Source: a virus
Strand: one strand, 5' to 3'
IMG/VR virus record: IMGVR_UViG_3300023170_000023
Location: 1 to 64,000 of that record
Length of the DNA stretch: 64,000 nt
A program made the translations under genes and the position numbers. This document shows, in pieces, positions 23,301 to 30,289 of the stretch. The first letter of the stretch is position 1; every line of letters starts with the position of its first letter. The notes below the pieces were generated by a model, which was given only the letters and a program-made list of their open reading frames with translations, had not been told where the DNA came from and ran no database searches.

Positions 23301-24955
23301 GTTCCTAGTAACAAGTCCCTTGCAACCGCATTGATAATGTTATCAACGTCTCGTGAACATTTAGCACGATCATACTTGAAGGAGATCTGTTCGTAATTGT
23401 CGAAAATATACTGAGTTACACTTTCGACAAGTGTCGTTTTTGCTCCTTGAATTGCATCATGCTGTGCTTGACGTGTAGACGCATAAGTACCAACCACCGG
23501 ATATGTGGTTACAGGTTGAACAGTGGTATTGGTTCCGTTAAGAACATCAATCACGCGAGCAAACAAAGTGTCTACTTGTGAGTCACTGGTAACATCTGCT
23601 AGTGCCTTGACCTGATCCCTTGCGTATTCTACTAATGCTATAGTAACATTTTTCTGCTCTGAAAGAACATAAGCAGAGTTTGCACGTAAGTATGAGTTTC
23701 CTGCCGTGATAGAGTTATAATCTGTTCCTAAAATTAAATCACGACGAACCGCATCTAGAATCAAACCAAGATCTCGCTCACATGTAGATCCGATTCCAGT
23801 GAAGTTATCGTTGATATACTTGGTTGTGTCAGCAACCAAAGTAGCACGGTTTGCCTTGATTGCCGCTGCAGCATTTACCCTAGCAGAAGAATTAGCAGAC
23901 TGATAGGTTGCACCCGGTGTCTGAGGATAATTGATAGCAGGATAAACCGTTTGCGAACCATCAAGAACAACCGTGACGTTTCTGAACAATTGCTCAATAT
24001 CTGTGTCGCTGGTGACGCCAGAGAGTGCAGTAACATAGTCCCTAGCAAAATTGACACCAGCGATTGTAGCATCTTTCTGGTCACTTAAAACATATGCTGA
24101 GTTTGCTCTGTTATACGCCCACCCTGCGGTAACCGTGTTGTAGTTCGTACCCATGATAAGGTCACGTGCTACTGCGTTAACAATCAATCCAACATCTCTC
24201 GCACACTTGGTGGCATTGTATGATCCAGTCAAGAAATCGTTTGCGGGGTCATTTAGATAGTCTAATACCGCATCTTGGATTGCGTCTTTGTTGTCGATAA
24301 GAATCTGAGCAGCAGCGTTCGAACCACCGTCTGTAGCATCGTATTCAATCGGAGGATCAGGATAAACAAATTCTGATGCATCACCGCCGACAAGAATTTC
24401 AATGATCTCATCGAACCCTGCCGATACTCGTTGTTTAGCAATAGAACTGGTTTTAACTTCTGGAACCGAGATCATACCAAGACGTTCTTCGTTGATCGCA
24501 CGTCTGGTTTGATACAACTGTTCTGCCGTTACCTTAGCGGCGTTGCCCCTTTTATAAGACTGACCAGAGATGATGCTACCAAAGTTTGTGCCCAACAACA
24601 TATCATATCGAACGTTGTCCATGATGAGGTTGAGGTCACGATGACATACATCTCTATCGAACTTGAAACTTTGTTTTGCATATACAACCGCTACCGCTGA
24701 GTCTAGGGTAGCAAAAGAATTCATTAAAGACTTACCGTCATTACCTTTGGTACCTGACTGAGACACATAATAAACGTTGTCTACATCTTCGGCACCGATA
24801 GACTGGATGGAAAGTTCGCCATCTTTATTCTTTTTGATGTATGCTTTACCATCGTGAGTGTTGATGGCAATTTCACCGAAATCGATTTCATTCAGTGTCG
24901 GGGCACGTCCCGGAATATCACTGCGTGGAAATAATATTTTTTTACGTGATGCCAT
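14381..24955 (-). CDS. Giant repeat virion protein (3524 aa) with 18 C-x-R-D modules, beta-helix and propeller-like C-terminus
   Basis: The largest gene of the window. The N-terminus (about 25-45, FGEIAINTHDGKAYIKKN) is a typical fibre-attachment motif. Residues about 100-2490 hold, by my count, 18 copies of a helical module beginning C-x-R-D followed by (I/L)xDAxxxDL and either LGTDYN or YGGNSA. The two ending types alternate in blocks. Residues about 2630-2920 look like a pectate-lyase-type beta-helix (TIFLKSGDYTVNNPIKLPP; many short VxN/TxS turns). Residues about 2990-3420 have FG-GAP-like blades (GFGTTIDMNTKGDLVIVGQN). The last 100 residues carry a further beta domain. A late promoter (TATAAATA) lies 44 bases upstream. 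Probably a long fibre or tail-side appendage that meets the host surface; the function is inferred. The architecture resembles giant structural proteins of marine T4-like phages. Confidence 0.72.
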   Translation of the reverse strand: MASRKKILFPRSDIPGRAPTLNEIDFGEIAINTHDGKAYIKKNKDGELSIQSIGAEDVDNVYYVSQSGTKGNDGKSLMNSFATLDSAVAVVYAKQSFKFDRDVCHRDLNLIMDNVRYDMLLGTNFGSIISGQSYKRGNAAKVTAEQLYQTRRAINEERLGMISVPEVKTSSIAKQRVSAGFDEIIEILVGGDASEFVYPDPPIEYDATDGGSNAAAQILIDNKDAIQDAVLDYLNDPANDFLTGSYNATKCARDVGLIVNAVARDLIMGTNYNTVTAGWAYNRANSAYVLSDQKDATIAGVNFARDYVTALSGVTSDTDIEQLFRNVTVVLDGSQTVYPAINYPQTPGATYQSANSSARVNAAAAIKANRATLVADTTKYINDNFTGIGSTCERDLGLILDAVRRDLILGTDYNSITAGNSYLRANSAYVLSEQKNVTIALVEYARDQVKALADVTSDSQVDTLFARVIDVLNGTNTTVQPVTTYPVVGTYASTRQAQHDAIQGAKTTLVESVTQYIFDNYEQISFKYDRAKCSRDVDNIINAVARDLLLGTDYNTYTAGNAYQRANSAYVLSDQKQITIDAVNLARDTLIALPAITSDATITTLFARVTSFISDTPPAYPTINYPTTAGSTYQTADRIAAAAAIQANRQTLIEGTSTYISQNWFDLDIGATCERDLGLILDAVERDLLTGSDYWTLTAGNAYLRGASAYVLSTQSAVTKILVEYARDLVKALPNVTSDATIDTLFKRVTDILDTTISTIQVPTGFPITGTYAGSNSRDLQRDDLVNNRALLISDTTAYINVNFPLLVYDVATCERDTGMIIDALIADLTYGGNSASRDAALAYFSFGTAQLGSGEESATVAAYNDLATRIKALTNVSEDARVDELIGITTGVITAGNVDSIAALSEISTAGYTTTEFDAITAAESTITSDTIAHGREFYQNYDQDACERDVGYILDALAHDVKYGGNVGTRINAEAYFVGTVSQLGPGVNSEGETETQATIAAYNDLKTRLNSVVTTSAEQTVVGGLVDIITGVLTAGNLNSLPAEVEVSTAGLTTTEFDELQSNITSTQEVVIDFVNTFVGYDVAACERDTGFLIDALLHDLLYSGNSASRSAALAYYSFAVSLLGTGEGPITVEAYGHLISEIQGLTNVTEDVRVAELIDITRDAITAGNVDSVPAEVDISTAGLTTTEFDAITNNKTIISDATLLYGQTNYSFYDQAACARDAGYILDAVAHDVQYGGNTATRTNAEAYYVGSVLQLGNGEIEATVAAYNDLKTRTQAIIATTLEQNAAGLKFDVITDVIENGLVGLPAEVQVVTTGLDTTEFDAIIAGISATQAATIDYVNLNWATQLAGYDAGKCARDVGLILDAVRRDLLLGTTFWTKTAGFAYLRANSAYVLSDQKQATIDAVNFVRDEIFTLTGLDLNYLFVNVLNVLNGTITEPGVIGGWVDTGAGTYSNTRFAQAQDIINNYQTLIDDTTTYIFENYDGIGFEYDVDKCSRDVEEIIKAVSRDLILGTDYNTNTAGNAYQRANSAYVLSDQKQITIDAVNVARDYLKDLTDVTSDATIDTLFARITSYISDTPPVYPSINYPNTVGSVYQTANRIAAAAAIQSNRASIISDTTEYINDNFSGLGTTCERDLSLIIDAVRRDLVLGTDYNTLTAANSYLRSTSAYVLSDQRDVTIALVEYARDQIKALPNVSSDATVDTLFGRVIDVLNGTTTTPHTSITYPVNGTYANVAGRAAQSQEVQANRQVLIDDTTNYLDTYYPELVYDQVACRRDTGFLIDAISHDLLYGGNTACRTAALAYFSGTNSQLGSQEELPTVAAYEVLKSNIQLLINVFEDARVATLVDIVRDVISAGNTSGIPAEVEIDTAGLSLTEWNEINTSEATIINDTIEYGRDNFSFYDQDKCERDVGYILDALSHDVQYGGNSATITNAKSYYVGAISQLGSGEVFATASAYENLKTLINAVVATTPEETYISNLLDIIITVVNDQSLDNLAAEIDIDRTGLNSTEYDALNTAITATQTEVIDYVNTFVGYNVAKCERDTLFLTEALIADLTYGGNSAMRNVAKSYFVGTQNQLGVGESLPTIDAYNDYARRVKLLPNVTEDVRVDELIAIVTNVIAAGGIDDIPAEVDIDTTGFDTTNYDLIKNDTGAIQNRVIDYVNDSTIVSNFDQHKCERDTGLIVDAIALDLQNNTNYNSITAGLAYQRGNAQKVQSDQLQYTVDSINYLRDQINATAGLTEASQTFITARAKEITDLLEETGAYGAEDGDPIFFDGTGQEDADKRNAANALIVNRRKMQRQIITWIQQNYDSLEYNQDKCERDVGYIVDALTHDILFGGTFASDTNARSYWVGTDLDIEGGTTYEDLDGQADNWTNQLGDGEIVASVAAYEQLKVFANSYISTSAEETRVNQLLDIIINAIQITPPASPSVDELVTVTLPAISGQAALFHTNKTTLQQQTVFYANSVFPTYSYDQATCRRDVGYIVDGLVYDLKYGGNSATSYSMRSYFSVFNKGYADILGDSELAATVAAYEQLKIIIGTQGVSGVHLTRVGNLLDLIIHALEQSSTGIFQIGDFFGPNGELYQYNYPFDLAVGFNTLTFPDPIALGIKITYPDIYEAFTEFNKDPVVTSVRQTIITQSLAVSDNQGADTTIFLKSGDYTVNNPIKLPPKTAIIGDALRSTTIRPRNVDSDIFWVDNGCYVKEITFRDHQNGAACVAFDPRNDNITGPFITQSPYVQNCTSLTTSGIGMKIDGSKVSGLRSMVLDAFTQFNADGIGVLLKERAYAQLVSCFTISTSTSIKAESGAQCSITNSNSSFGDFGLVATGGSKSIYNGSLHADYNLNDDIIRVNGILNTDSANYSLNLGDFKTPNYNDAIKFSTDSYYYTILNVSDEILQNWSVSGNEDQIKIASNDPADFGTGFGVRMSKNDQVLAFANIEERNVEILNRDVLAWTNTSTIVPTNPVNNAADSDAFGQQIVMSEDGTTIVVAAPANRHVVGGVGLTQYGGAYVYHQDSVDTSLWNQVQFIQDSVSSSPNPNTNRRLGDRMSLSADGNTLLLSNRADSDAGFISGSVQIWGRDSANDVNGYQFKQKLLFPKGTAALAPRTTINEDGIAVLVSWRGNTHYYYTKNQFGNYSISQNVTSQLAQNDEADFEIVMNKTNGYAAFTSSQTALTAIDSAPSQATGSVFLQVNDASKFEIGQRVYASSATTIEYTSKDTRIPDNTTIVDIVGNTLELSNPTTGTIDGNFDYIFGYHPNSGGVELYRFNEGSWSLQELVYPRDARTDQGFGTTIDMNTKGDLVIVGQNPRNDLNDSCAVYMVERAGTNWSEVAMIKPQTVQKVGDGNGSTADDRFGRYATIGGTGDYIAVSADKRTVEGDNGAVFTYSSILPETGSYELTIAPPLNKNAGAEQKVDFHQRSLISASSHTFEFVGSGTNMFAAIPQNGGIPKKENEIVFDSAESLTPNFGLVYFTATDELGDFRIGGDLTINRESGTITGTTFDRSLFAVLTPYILALEG
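17400..24660 (-). repeat. Array of 18 coding C-x-R-D modules
   Basis: Within the 3524-aa gene the DNA repeats as diverged in-frame units of roughly 110-190 codons. Each is marked on the plus strand by a sequence near cgtctctttcacac, the complement of the Cys-Glu-Arg-Asp codons. Two module families can be told apart by LGTDYN or YGGNSA after the helix. Block order suggests duplication of multi-module segments. Confidence 0.75.
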
Positions 24956-24998
24956 GCTTCGATCTCTGTTGTATCTTAGTATTTAGGTGCAATAAGTG

Positions 24999-25006
24999 TA
25001 TTTATA
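24999..25006 (-). promoter_or_regulatory. T4-type late promoter for the 3524-aa protein
   Basis: Exact TATAAATA on the minus strand in the 55-base gap after the protease gene, 44 bases upstream of the ATG at 24955. Confidence 0.72.
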
Positions 25007-25010
25007 TACT

Positions 25011-26906
25011 TTAAGTTCGATAAGTTCTAGCAACTCTTGCTCTGGGATAGACTGCTCCGCTTGATCTTCTCTGTCTATGTAGCACGTCTCTACCAACCCT
25101 GCCCTCGCTGGTTCTGAGGTCTTTCAAGTACATCATCACCTTTGGGTTTTCACCTGCCGCAAAAGAATAGTTGTCATAATCACCATCTAATCCTCCACTG
25201 AAGGGATCGAAGTTTATTGGTTGTTCACCGGGCCAACCTCGACCATCATCTCCCACTTCATTATCATTATCTTTATCTCTTGTGAAAGAAGCAAGGATAT
25301 ATTCTTTCAGGTCAGCAGGAGACATATCAGGATATCTTTCTAAGATACATGCTGCCATTCCTACCGCTTGCGGACAAGCAGAAGACGTACCATTAAATTT
25401 ACGAATATAATAACTAGCGTTACGCCCATCTTGAATTACGTTACCAACGCTCAAACCATTGTTGTTTACCGCAGCGTCTGTAAAATCACAGAAAGCATAG
25501 ATGTCTACACCTTCGCCTCTAACCGTATAGTAAATAGGCATTTCTCCTTTGCCTTGCGATTGCAAAACGCCCTGTGGTGAACCACTTATTGCGCCTACTG
25601 TAATCCCTTCCGGAGGACAAAAACTTTTACCATGATAATGAAATTTATTCGTGGTGCTCAAAGTTCCGTTATTATAAGAGTTTGTTCCTGTAAAACCATT
25701 AAGCATGTAAGTATTTAACCAAGATGTGGTTCCGGGAACTTTGCTTAAATTGTTAGAATTTCCTGCCGATTTAAAAAAATGAATTCCATCAGCAATCATA
25801 TCTTCTATTTCTGAAACAACGGGAGTTACAGCAGTCCAACCAAAAACTCCGCTAATATCAGCAGATCTATTTGGAGAGGTCCCGGTAATTTTTGATTCGG
25901 CACATATTTCTGCCGCCTCCATTTCAGCATTACTCATTTTATAAGAAGTGTTGAGGAATTGCCCAAAAGTATTTCCTATTCCATTTTGCGCATAGTATGG
26001 CCAACGTGAACCACTCTCAGATAAAGTGTAAGTAAATCCAATACTGGCATTTACTATTGTAGGGTTTTTGACCCCCGTTGCAGGATTAACAGATTTGTTG
26101 TTATGAAATGCTCGAATGTAATCCCAAATCTCATCATCAAAGGTCGAAGGAAGTCCAAAAGCAGCAGGATCATATGGCCAAATAGAATATATGTTTGCAC
26201 CGGGTGCGTGTCCGTGTTGACTCCCTGCCGCTTGCGAAGCGCAAGACGAACCATGATTAATTTGTCGATTATAGGTAGAACTAGAAACGTTTTCATAAAC
26301 ATATCCGGAATAAGCGCCCGTGAGAGATCCTCCGACTTCTACGGTGTGTTGGTTCCAATCATACTCGACAACACGAGTACCCCCAGTCCCATCTTCATTA
26401 ACAGCAGCATCCGGATGGTTAGGATCCAAGGGTCCATCGGCAAAAATAATGTCAACATTTTTTCCCGTTTCTGTCTGTGTTATACTGCTAGAAAGAAGAG
26501 GATTTTCTCCTGCCGCTGACATAGGTCCATCGGGATACCATCCATCAATTGTTGCAGAATTATCGTTGTAAGTATTTCTGCTTCTCCACAATGACCAGTT
26601 TCTGGATGAAGTACCTGCAGGCGCATTTGCCCAGTTTTTGTCATAAGTTCCGGATCGAGTAAACGCATCATCCGTAAATTTAGGGATTTCGCTCCTTAAA
26701 ACAACGCTTCGAACTCTTTCGTCTTGACTGACCTGTTCTGCTTCTTCTGCGGTGAGCATGTAATGAGTGTTACGAGAAATTGGTTTACGTTTACAGCAAT
26801 CACACTCTCGATCCGGTATATACAAACTACCGCCGGGAGTTTCCATATCATCATAGAAAGCATCTAGATCCGTATGGTTCCATAGAGTTACTACGTAATG
26901 TTCCAT
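25011..26906 (-). CDS. Subtilisin-like serine protease (peptidase S8 family) in the virion cluster
   Basis: A 631-residue protein with the full subtilase triad: Asp157 in IIFADGPLDPNHPD, His218 in INHGSSCASQAAG (family HGTxVAG), and Ser508 in FNGTSSACPQAVG (family GTSMAxP). The oxyanion Asn is probably Asn383 in FKSAGNSNN. The N-terminal 80 residues resemble an inhibitor-like propeptide (YVVTLWNHTDLDAFYDDM ... ERVRSVVLRSEIP), and a CDCC cluster lies at 35-38. No signal peptide is visible, so it acts inside the infected cell or on the virion. A basic, Arg-rich tail (about 605-631) follows the catalytic domain. It overlaps the 915-aa fibre gene by one base and is co-transcribed with fibre genes. 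Possible roles are maturation of fibre proteins or digestion of host surface proteins; neither can be decided from sequence. Confidence 0.88.
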   Translation of the reverse strand: MEHYVVTLWNHTDLDAFYDDMETPGGSLYIPDRECDCCKRKPISRNTHYMLTAEEAEQVSQDERVRSVVLRSEIPKFTDDAFTRSGTYDKNWANAPAGTSSRNWSLWRSRNTYNDNSATIDGWYPDGPMSAAGENPLLSSSITQTETGKNVDIIFADGPLDPNHPDAAVNEDGTGGTRVVEYDWNQHTVEVGGSLTGAYSGYVYENVSSSTYNRQINHGSSCASQAAGSQHGHAPGANIYSIWPYDPAAFGLPSTFDDEIWDYIRAFHNNKSVNPATGVKNPTIVNASIGFTYTLSESGSRWPYYAQNGIGNTFGQFLNTSYKMSNAEMEAAEICAESKITGTSPNRSADISGVFGWTAVTPVVSEIEDMIADGIHFFKSAGNSNNLSKVPGTTSWLNTYMLNGFTGTNSYNNGTLSTTNKFHYHGKSFCPPEGITVGAISGSPQGVLQSQGKGEMPIYYTVRGEGVDIYAFCDFTDAAVNNNGLSVGNVIQDGRNASYYIRKFNGTSSACPQAVGMAACILERYPDMSPADLKEYILASFTRDKDNDNEVGDDGRGWPGEQPINFDPFSGGLDGDYDNYSFAAGENPKVMMYLKDLRTSEGRVGRDVLHRQRRSSGAVYPRARVARTYRT

Positions 26907-29653
26907 TATACTTCTAACTCGACTACCGTAAGAGTTACTTCGAGAACACTCGCGGTGCCACTTAAGTTAGTTACTGCTATAGGAATAGCAGATCCCGTCT
27001 CTAACCAACCAATAACTCCGGGAGACATTTTGATCGTCAAGTTACCGGAAGAAGTGATCGCTTCTGCTATTACACCTGCATCCGGTGCTGGATCGTCAGT
27101 AATTAAACGAGAAGCGTCAGCAGTTCTTGATGTAGTGTCGGTGTATATTCGAACCCATGCTTCTACGTTAGTCTGTATTTTGAGAAGAGCGTATGTGGGG
27201 AATCCATTTGTAATACTTAAGTCAGTAGTCGCCTGATCTGCAACAGTTGTGGGGTTGGTAGTTACCGATGGGGTTGTTCTAGAAGCAAGTCCACTACCAC
27301 CGCCACCGGGTACATTTACAGTCACCACACCTGCAACTTCGCTTGCTGTTACTCCTGCTCCTGTGAAATCAAATGAAGTTACAGAAGTTGTTAATACACT
27401 CCCTTCGTCGCTAACCGCAACGCTAGAACCACCACCACTTACACCAGAAGCATCTATAGTTAAAGTTTTACCAGAGGTAGTAGCAGTGAGACCACCAGTG
27501 AAAGCAAATGTCAACGTATCTTCAGGGTCGGTAGTGGCAATATCAGTTTGACCAGACACAGCAACCGTTGTGAAAACGTTTTGAGGCGTTTCCGTAATGC
27601 TGCTATTAATAGTTACCGTGTTCGTGCCAGCGTCAGTTGTAAGAGAAATGTTTGTCCCAGCAGCGAAGTTCAAAGTTGATGCTGTCGATCCCGCAGTAAT
27701 ATTAGATTGACCAGATACAGCAACCGTAGAAAATATATTTTGATCTGAGGGTAACACAGGTGGTGTGTAGGTAAACACACCAGACACATTATTATAAGAC
27801 AAGGAACCAGATCCTGCAGCACCTAATTGACTAACAGAAATATCTGTCAGTGCAATACCACCACCAACACCACCTGTCAAATCGTTCGCATTAATCCATT
27901 CGCCCTGAGAATATTTTAAAACTTGACCATCTTGAACATTAGATAAAGTAACATCTGTAAGACTTGATATGTTAGTTACAAGAGAACTGCCTGAAGATCC
28001 TGATCCTGCTACAGATCCTCCAGAAGAAGATTCAGTGTCCGTTGCTTCACCGTAGAAATAATCACCACAATCGATAACATCAAATTGTACTTCTGGTGTG
28101 TAGATAACAGGATCAAACTCCCATCGTTCTGGGTTGACACCGTCATTTTTGTATGTTATTGTGCCGTATGGTTCAGAAGAATCGCCTACTGCAATACCAG
28201 CACCACTAGCAAGAACGTCTGAAGGCGCACCATCTGCAATAACAATTCTTTTATCTGAAATCACTAACTCAGTAGTGTTGATACTAGTGGTATCGCCAAG
28301 CACCGTAAAGTTTCGAGTTACTGTTAAATCGCCATCGATGGTAGTGGAATCTAAATTGGCGAGTCCAGAAACATTAATATCACCGGGAACAAGTAGACTG
28401 CCTTCAATATAAACTGAATCTAAAGTCGTGGTACCATTAACGGTAAGGTTTCTGTTAATGGTTAAATCGCCACCATAATATAGATCTCGTCCAATCGTAA
28501 GGTCACCCGTAGTTACCAAATGACCATCGATGGTAGTAGAGTCTAAAGTAGTGATACCGTCTACATTTAAAGGTCCACTGACATTGAGTTTAGTTAAATC
28601 AGCAGAATCTAATGATGCTTCCCTGACGTGTAATTTTTTCCATCGTTGAGATTCACTACCAAGATCAAAAGTAACGTCAAGATCGGGAACTACATTAGAG
28701 TTAATGTCAGCATTAAATACTACATTGTCACTGAAAGTTGCAACACCTGTCACGTCGAGAGTAGTGTCTAAAGTAGTGCTTCCGTCTACCTTCAAATTCC
28801 CTTGAATGGTAGCACTGTCAGTCATCGTCACTCCACCATCGAGTTTGGTGAGAGCAGAAACTGTGAGTCTTACACTATCATAAGTGAAGTTAGGATCATC
28901 GGCAAGTATTCCACCGGGACCAACAATTACTACACGATCTTCAGTTAGTCCTTCGTATCGAAGAGTGCTAAAAGTAGCAGAATCAAACTCAATTGTTTGT
29001 GCGTATACAGTTCTCCAACGTTGAACAGAATCACCAAGATCATAGGTGTCGGTTAAGTTAGGAACAAGATTTGAATTTACATCAGCACCAAAAACAACGT
29101 TGTCGGTGTTGGAATCGCCCATCTGAATAGAACCAGACGATCCTGCTTTGAATGTCGCAACACCATCAACAGTGAGAGTACCATCGACAAGTAAATTGCT
29201 TTGGATTCTTACGTTACCATCTGCACCACGTAGGTTTAATGGTCCTGCAGTAGATGCTACTGAATCTCCATCAAGACGTAAAGAGTCTACAAGAAGTTCA
29301 TTAAGTTTTTTATCATCGTCTACAAGTAGAGCAGATCCGGATGTTACGACACCTCTTTGGTGGTTCAACATATCGGTAAAATACTTACCGCCGATAGTCG
29401 TTATTTCTGAAGAGTAGTAGTGTGTTGCAGAGTCTGCAGTTCCTACATTAACTTCTTCTCTTAAAACATTTCCTGATCCAATGTATAATCGATCACCGCC
29501 GTTACCAAAACCATCATCTTCGGTATCGACAAGAGAAGAGTAAGCAAGTTCACCAACCTGAAGTAGAGAATTACCAGTGCCTGCTTCTACAGGTCTTCCT
29601 TTTGTACTTGACCTTCTTATTAATATCGTGGCAGTTGAGGAATCATGGGACAT
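26906..29653 (-). CDS. Tail-fibre/adhesin-like protein (915 aa)
   Basis: The N-terminus has LLQVGELAYSSLVDTEDDGF at about 30-49, a motif used by phage fibres to attach to the particle, followed by a GDRLYIGSG turn. Residues about 120-480 contain repeats of the type VDGTLTVDGVATF / TTLDSTTIDGHLV. They also carry two near-copies of FGADVNSNLVPNLTDTYDLGDSVQRWR, a pattern common in fibre shafts. Residues about 540-800 are Gly/Ser-rich with repeated VFTTVAVSGQ strands. The final 110 residues form a separate beta domain ending in VTLTVVELEV. The repeat family is shared with the 2138-aa protein. It overlaps the protease gene and the 68-aa gene by one base each, indicating coupled translation. A receptor-binding or whisker-type role is likely but inferred. 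Confidence 0.7.
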   Translation of the reverse strand: MSHDSSTATILIRRSSTKGRPVEAGTGNSLLQVGELAYSSLVDTEDDGFGNGGDRLYIGSGNVLREEVNVGTADSATHYYSSEITTIGGKYFTDMLNHQRGVVTSGSALLVDDDKKLNELLVDSLRLDGDSVASTAGPLNLRGADGNVRIQSNLLVDGTLTVDGVATFKAGSSGSIQMGDSNTDNVVFGADVNSNLVPNLTDTYDLGDSVQRWRTVYAQTIEFDSATFSTLRYEGLTEDRVVIVGPGGILADDPNFTYDSVRLTVSALTKLDGGVTMTDSATIQGNLKVDGSTTLDTTLDVTGVATFSDNVVFNADINSNVVPDLDVTFDLGSESQRWKKLHVREASLDSADLTKLNVSGPLNVDGITTLDSTTIDGHLVTTGDLTIGRDLYYGGDLTINRNLTVNGTTTLDSVYIEGSLLVPGDINVSGLANLDSTTIDGDLTVTRNFTVLGDTTSINTTELVISDKRIVIADGAPSDVLASGAGIAVGDSSEPYGTITYKNDGVNPERWEFDPVIYTPEVQFDVIDCGDYFYGEATDTESSSGGSVAGSGSSGSSLVTNISSLTDVTLSNVQDGQVLKYSQGEWINANDLTGGVGGGIALTDISVSQLGAAGSGSLSYNNVSGVFTYTPPVLPSDQNIFSTVAVSGQSNITAGSTASTLNFAAGTNISLTTDAGTNTVTINSSITETPQNVFTTVAVSGQTDIATTDPEDTLTFAFTGGLTATTSGKTLTIDASGVSGGGSSVAVSDEGSVLTTSVTSFDFTGAGVTASEVAGVVTVNVPGGGGSGLASRTTPSVTTNPTTVADQATTDLSITNGFPTYALLKIQTNVEAWVRIYTDTTSRTADASRLITDDPAPDAGVIAEAITSSGNLTIKMSPGVIGWLETGSAIPIAVTNLSGTASVLEVTLTVVELEV

Positions 29654-29859
29654 TAATATTCTCCAGCGTCCAGAGTAACGTTAAGATTGGTGCTAGGTTG
29701 CCACAATTGAGTTTGAGAATTGTAAACTAAAACATCCCCGTCAACCGCAGCGGAAGCATTAACACCGGGAATACCCGCTTCTTGCACCGTTCGAATAGGC
29801 GTTCCCACCACAATCTTATCGATAAGTATGGTCCCATCATTTTTTAATTTAACAGTCAT
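29653..29859 (-). CDS. Small virion protein (68 aa)
   Basis: A 68-residue protein in the fibre operon, overlapping the next gene by one base. It contains DGDVLVYNSQTQLWQPST at about 40-57, the same kind of strand-turn (G-x-VL-x-Y-x-x-x-x-W) seen inside the neighbouring 915-aa fibre (GQVLKYSQGEWINA), so it looks like a detached fibre module. Its small size and tight coupling argue for a real gene. The function is unknown. Confidence 0.55.
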   Translation of the reverse strand: MTVKLKNDGTILIDKIVVGTPIRTVQEAGIPGVNASAAVDGDVLVYNSQTQLWQPSTNLNVTLDAGEY

Positions 29860-29867
29860 GGTTTCCC

Positions 29868-30242
29868 CTACGCTTTAGTAACAGAAGGTGTTACCTGAAG
29901 TGTGCCTTCAAGTATACGCTCTATAATATAAGTGAGGTTACCTGAACCATCAGAATCACTGACATAGGAAAGTTCAACGTCATAGACATAACGTTTCTTA
30001 GTACTTAAAAGATCGGTTTGAAGGTTAGTAAGGGAAAGATTTACAATTCCATCCGTTGCAGGATCTGCAACTATCCCAGTGAATGCAACTTTCTCGCTTG
30101 AGTCTGCAGCATAGTTAGGTTTCAACCATGCATTCACTGAGTAATTAGTAAGATCTTTTTTACTTTTGTCTTTGTTGATCAGGTGAAGTTCGATTGCAAC
30201 ATCTGTACCTTGATCAATAGTGATGTCTTCGTAATAAGCCAT
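29868..30242 (-). CDS. BppU-like small baseplate/fibre-associated protein (124 aa)
   Basis: A 124-residue beta-rich protein with the layout of the N-terminal domain of phage upper-baseplate proteins. A DITIDQGTDVAIELHLINKD strand pair comes first, then KDLTNYSVNAWLKPNY, then a variable loop and a YVYDVELSYVSDSDG strand. Such domains bind fibres to the baseplate in siphophages and occur as small stand-alone proteins in marine T4-like phages. A late promoter TATAAATA lies 31 bases before the ATG. It is the first gene of the operon that continues with the 68-aa protein, the 915-aa fibre and the protease. The structural role is inferred from fold pattern and position. Confidence 0.6.
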   Translation of the reverse strand: MAYYEDITIDQGTDVAIELHLINKDKSKKDLTNYSVNAWLKPNYAADSSEKVAFTGIVADPATDGIVNLSLTNLQTDLLSTKKRYVYDVELSYVSDSDGSGNLTYIIERILEGTLQVTPSVTKA

Positions 30243-30272
30243 GAATCACTTTCCGTGAGAATACTATGGTTT

Positions 30273-30280
30273 TATTTATA
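30273..30280 (-). promoter_or_regulatory. T4-type late promoter for the fibre/protease operon
   Basis: Exact TATAAATA on the minus strand, between the oxygenase gene stop and the ATG at 30242. It restarts late transcription after the sigma-70-driven cassette. Confidence 0.72.
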
Positions 30281-30289
30281 CGAAAACGA

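Noticed and set aside
17400-24660. Regularly spaced repeats that might be a CRISPR array or non-coding repeat
   Set aside because: The repeats are diverged, in frame and encode protein modules. There are no identical direct repeats with unique spacers and no cas genes.
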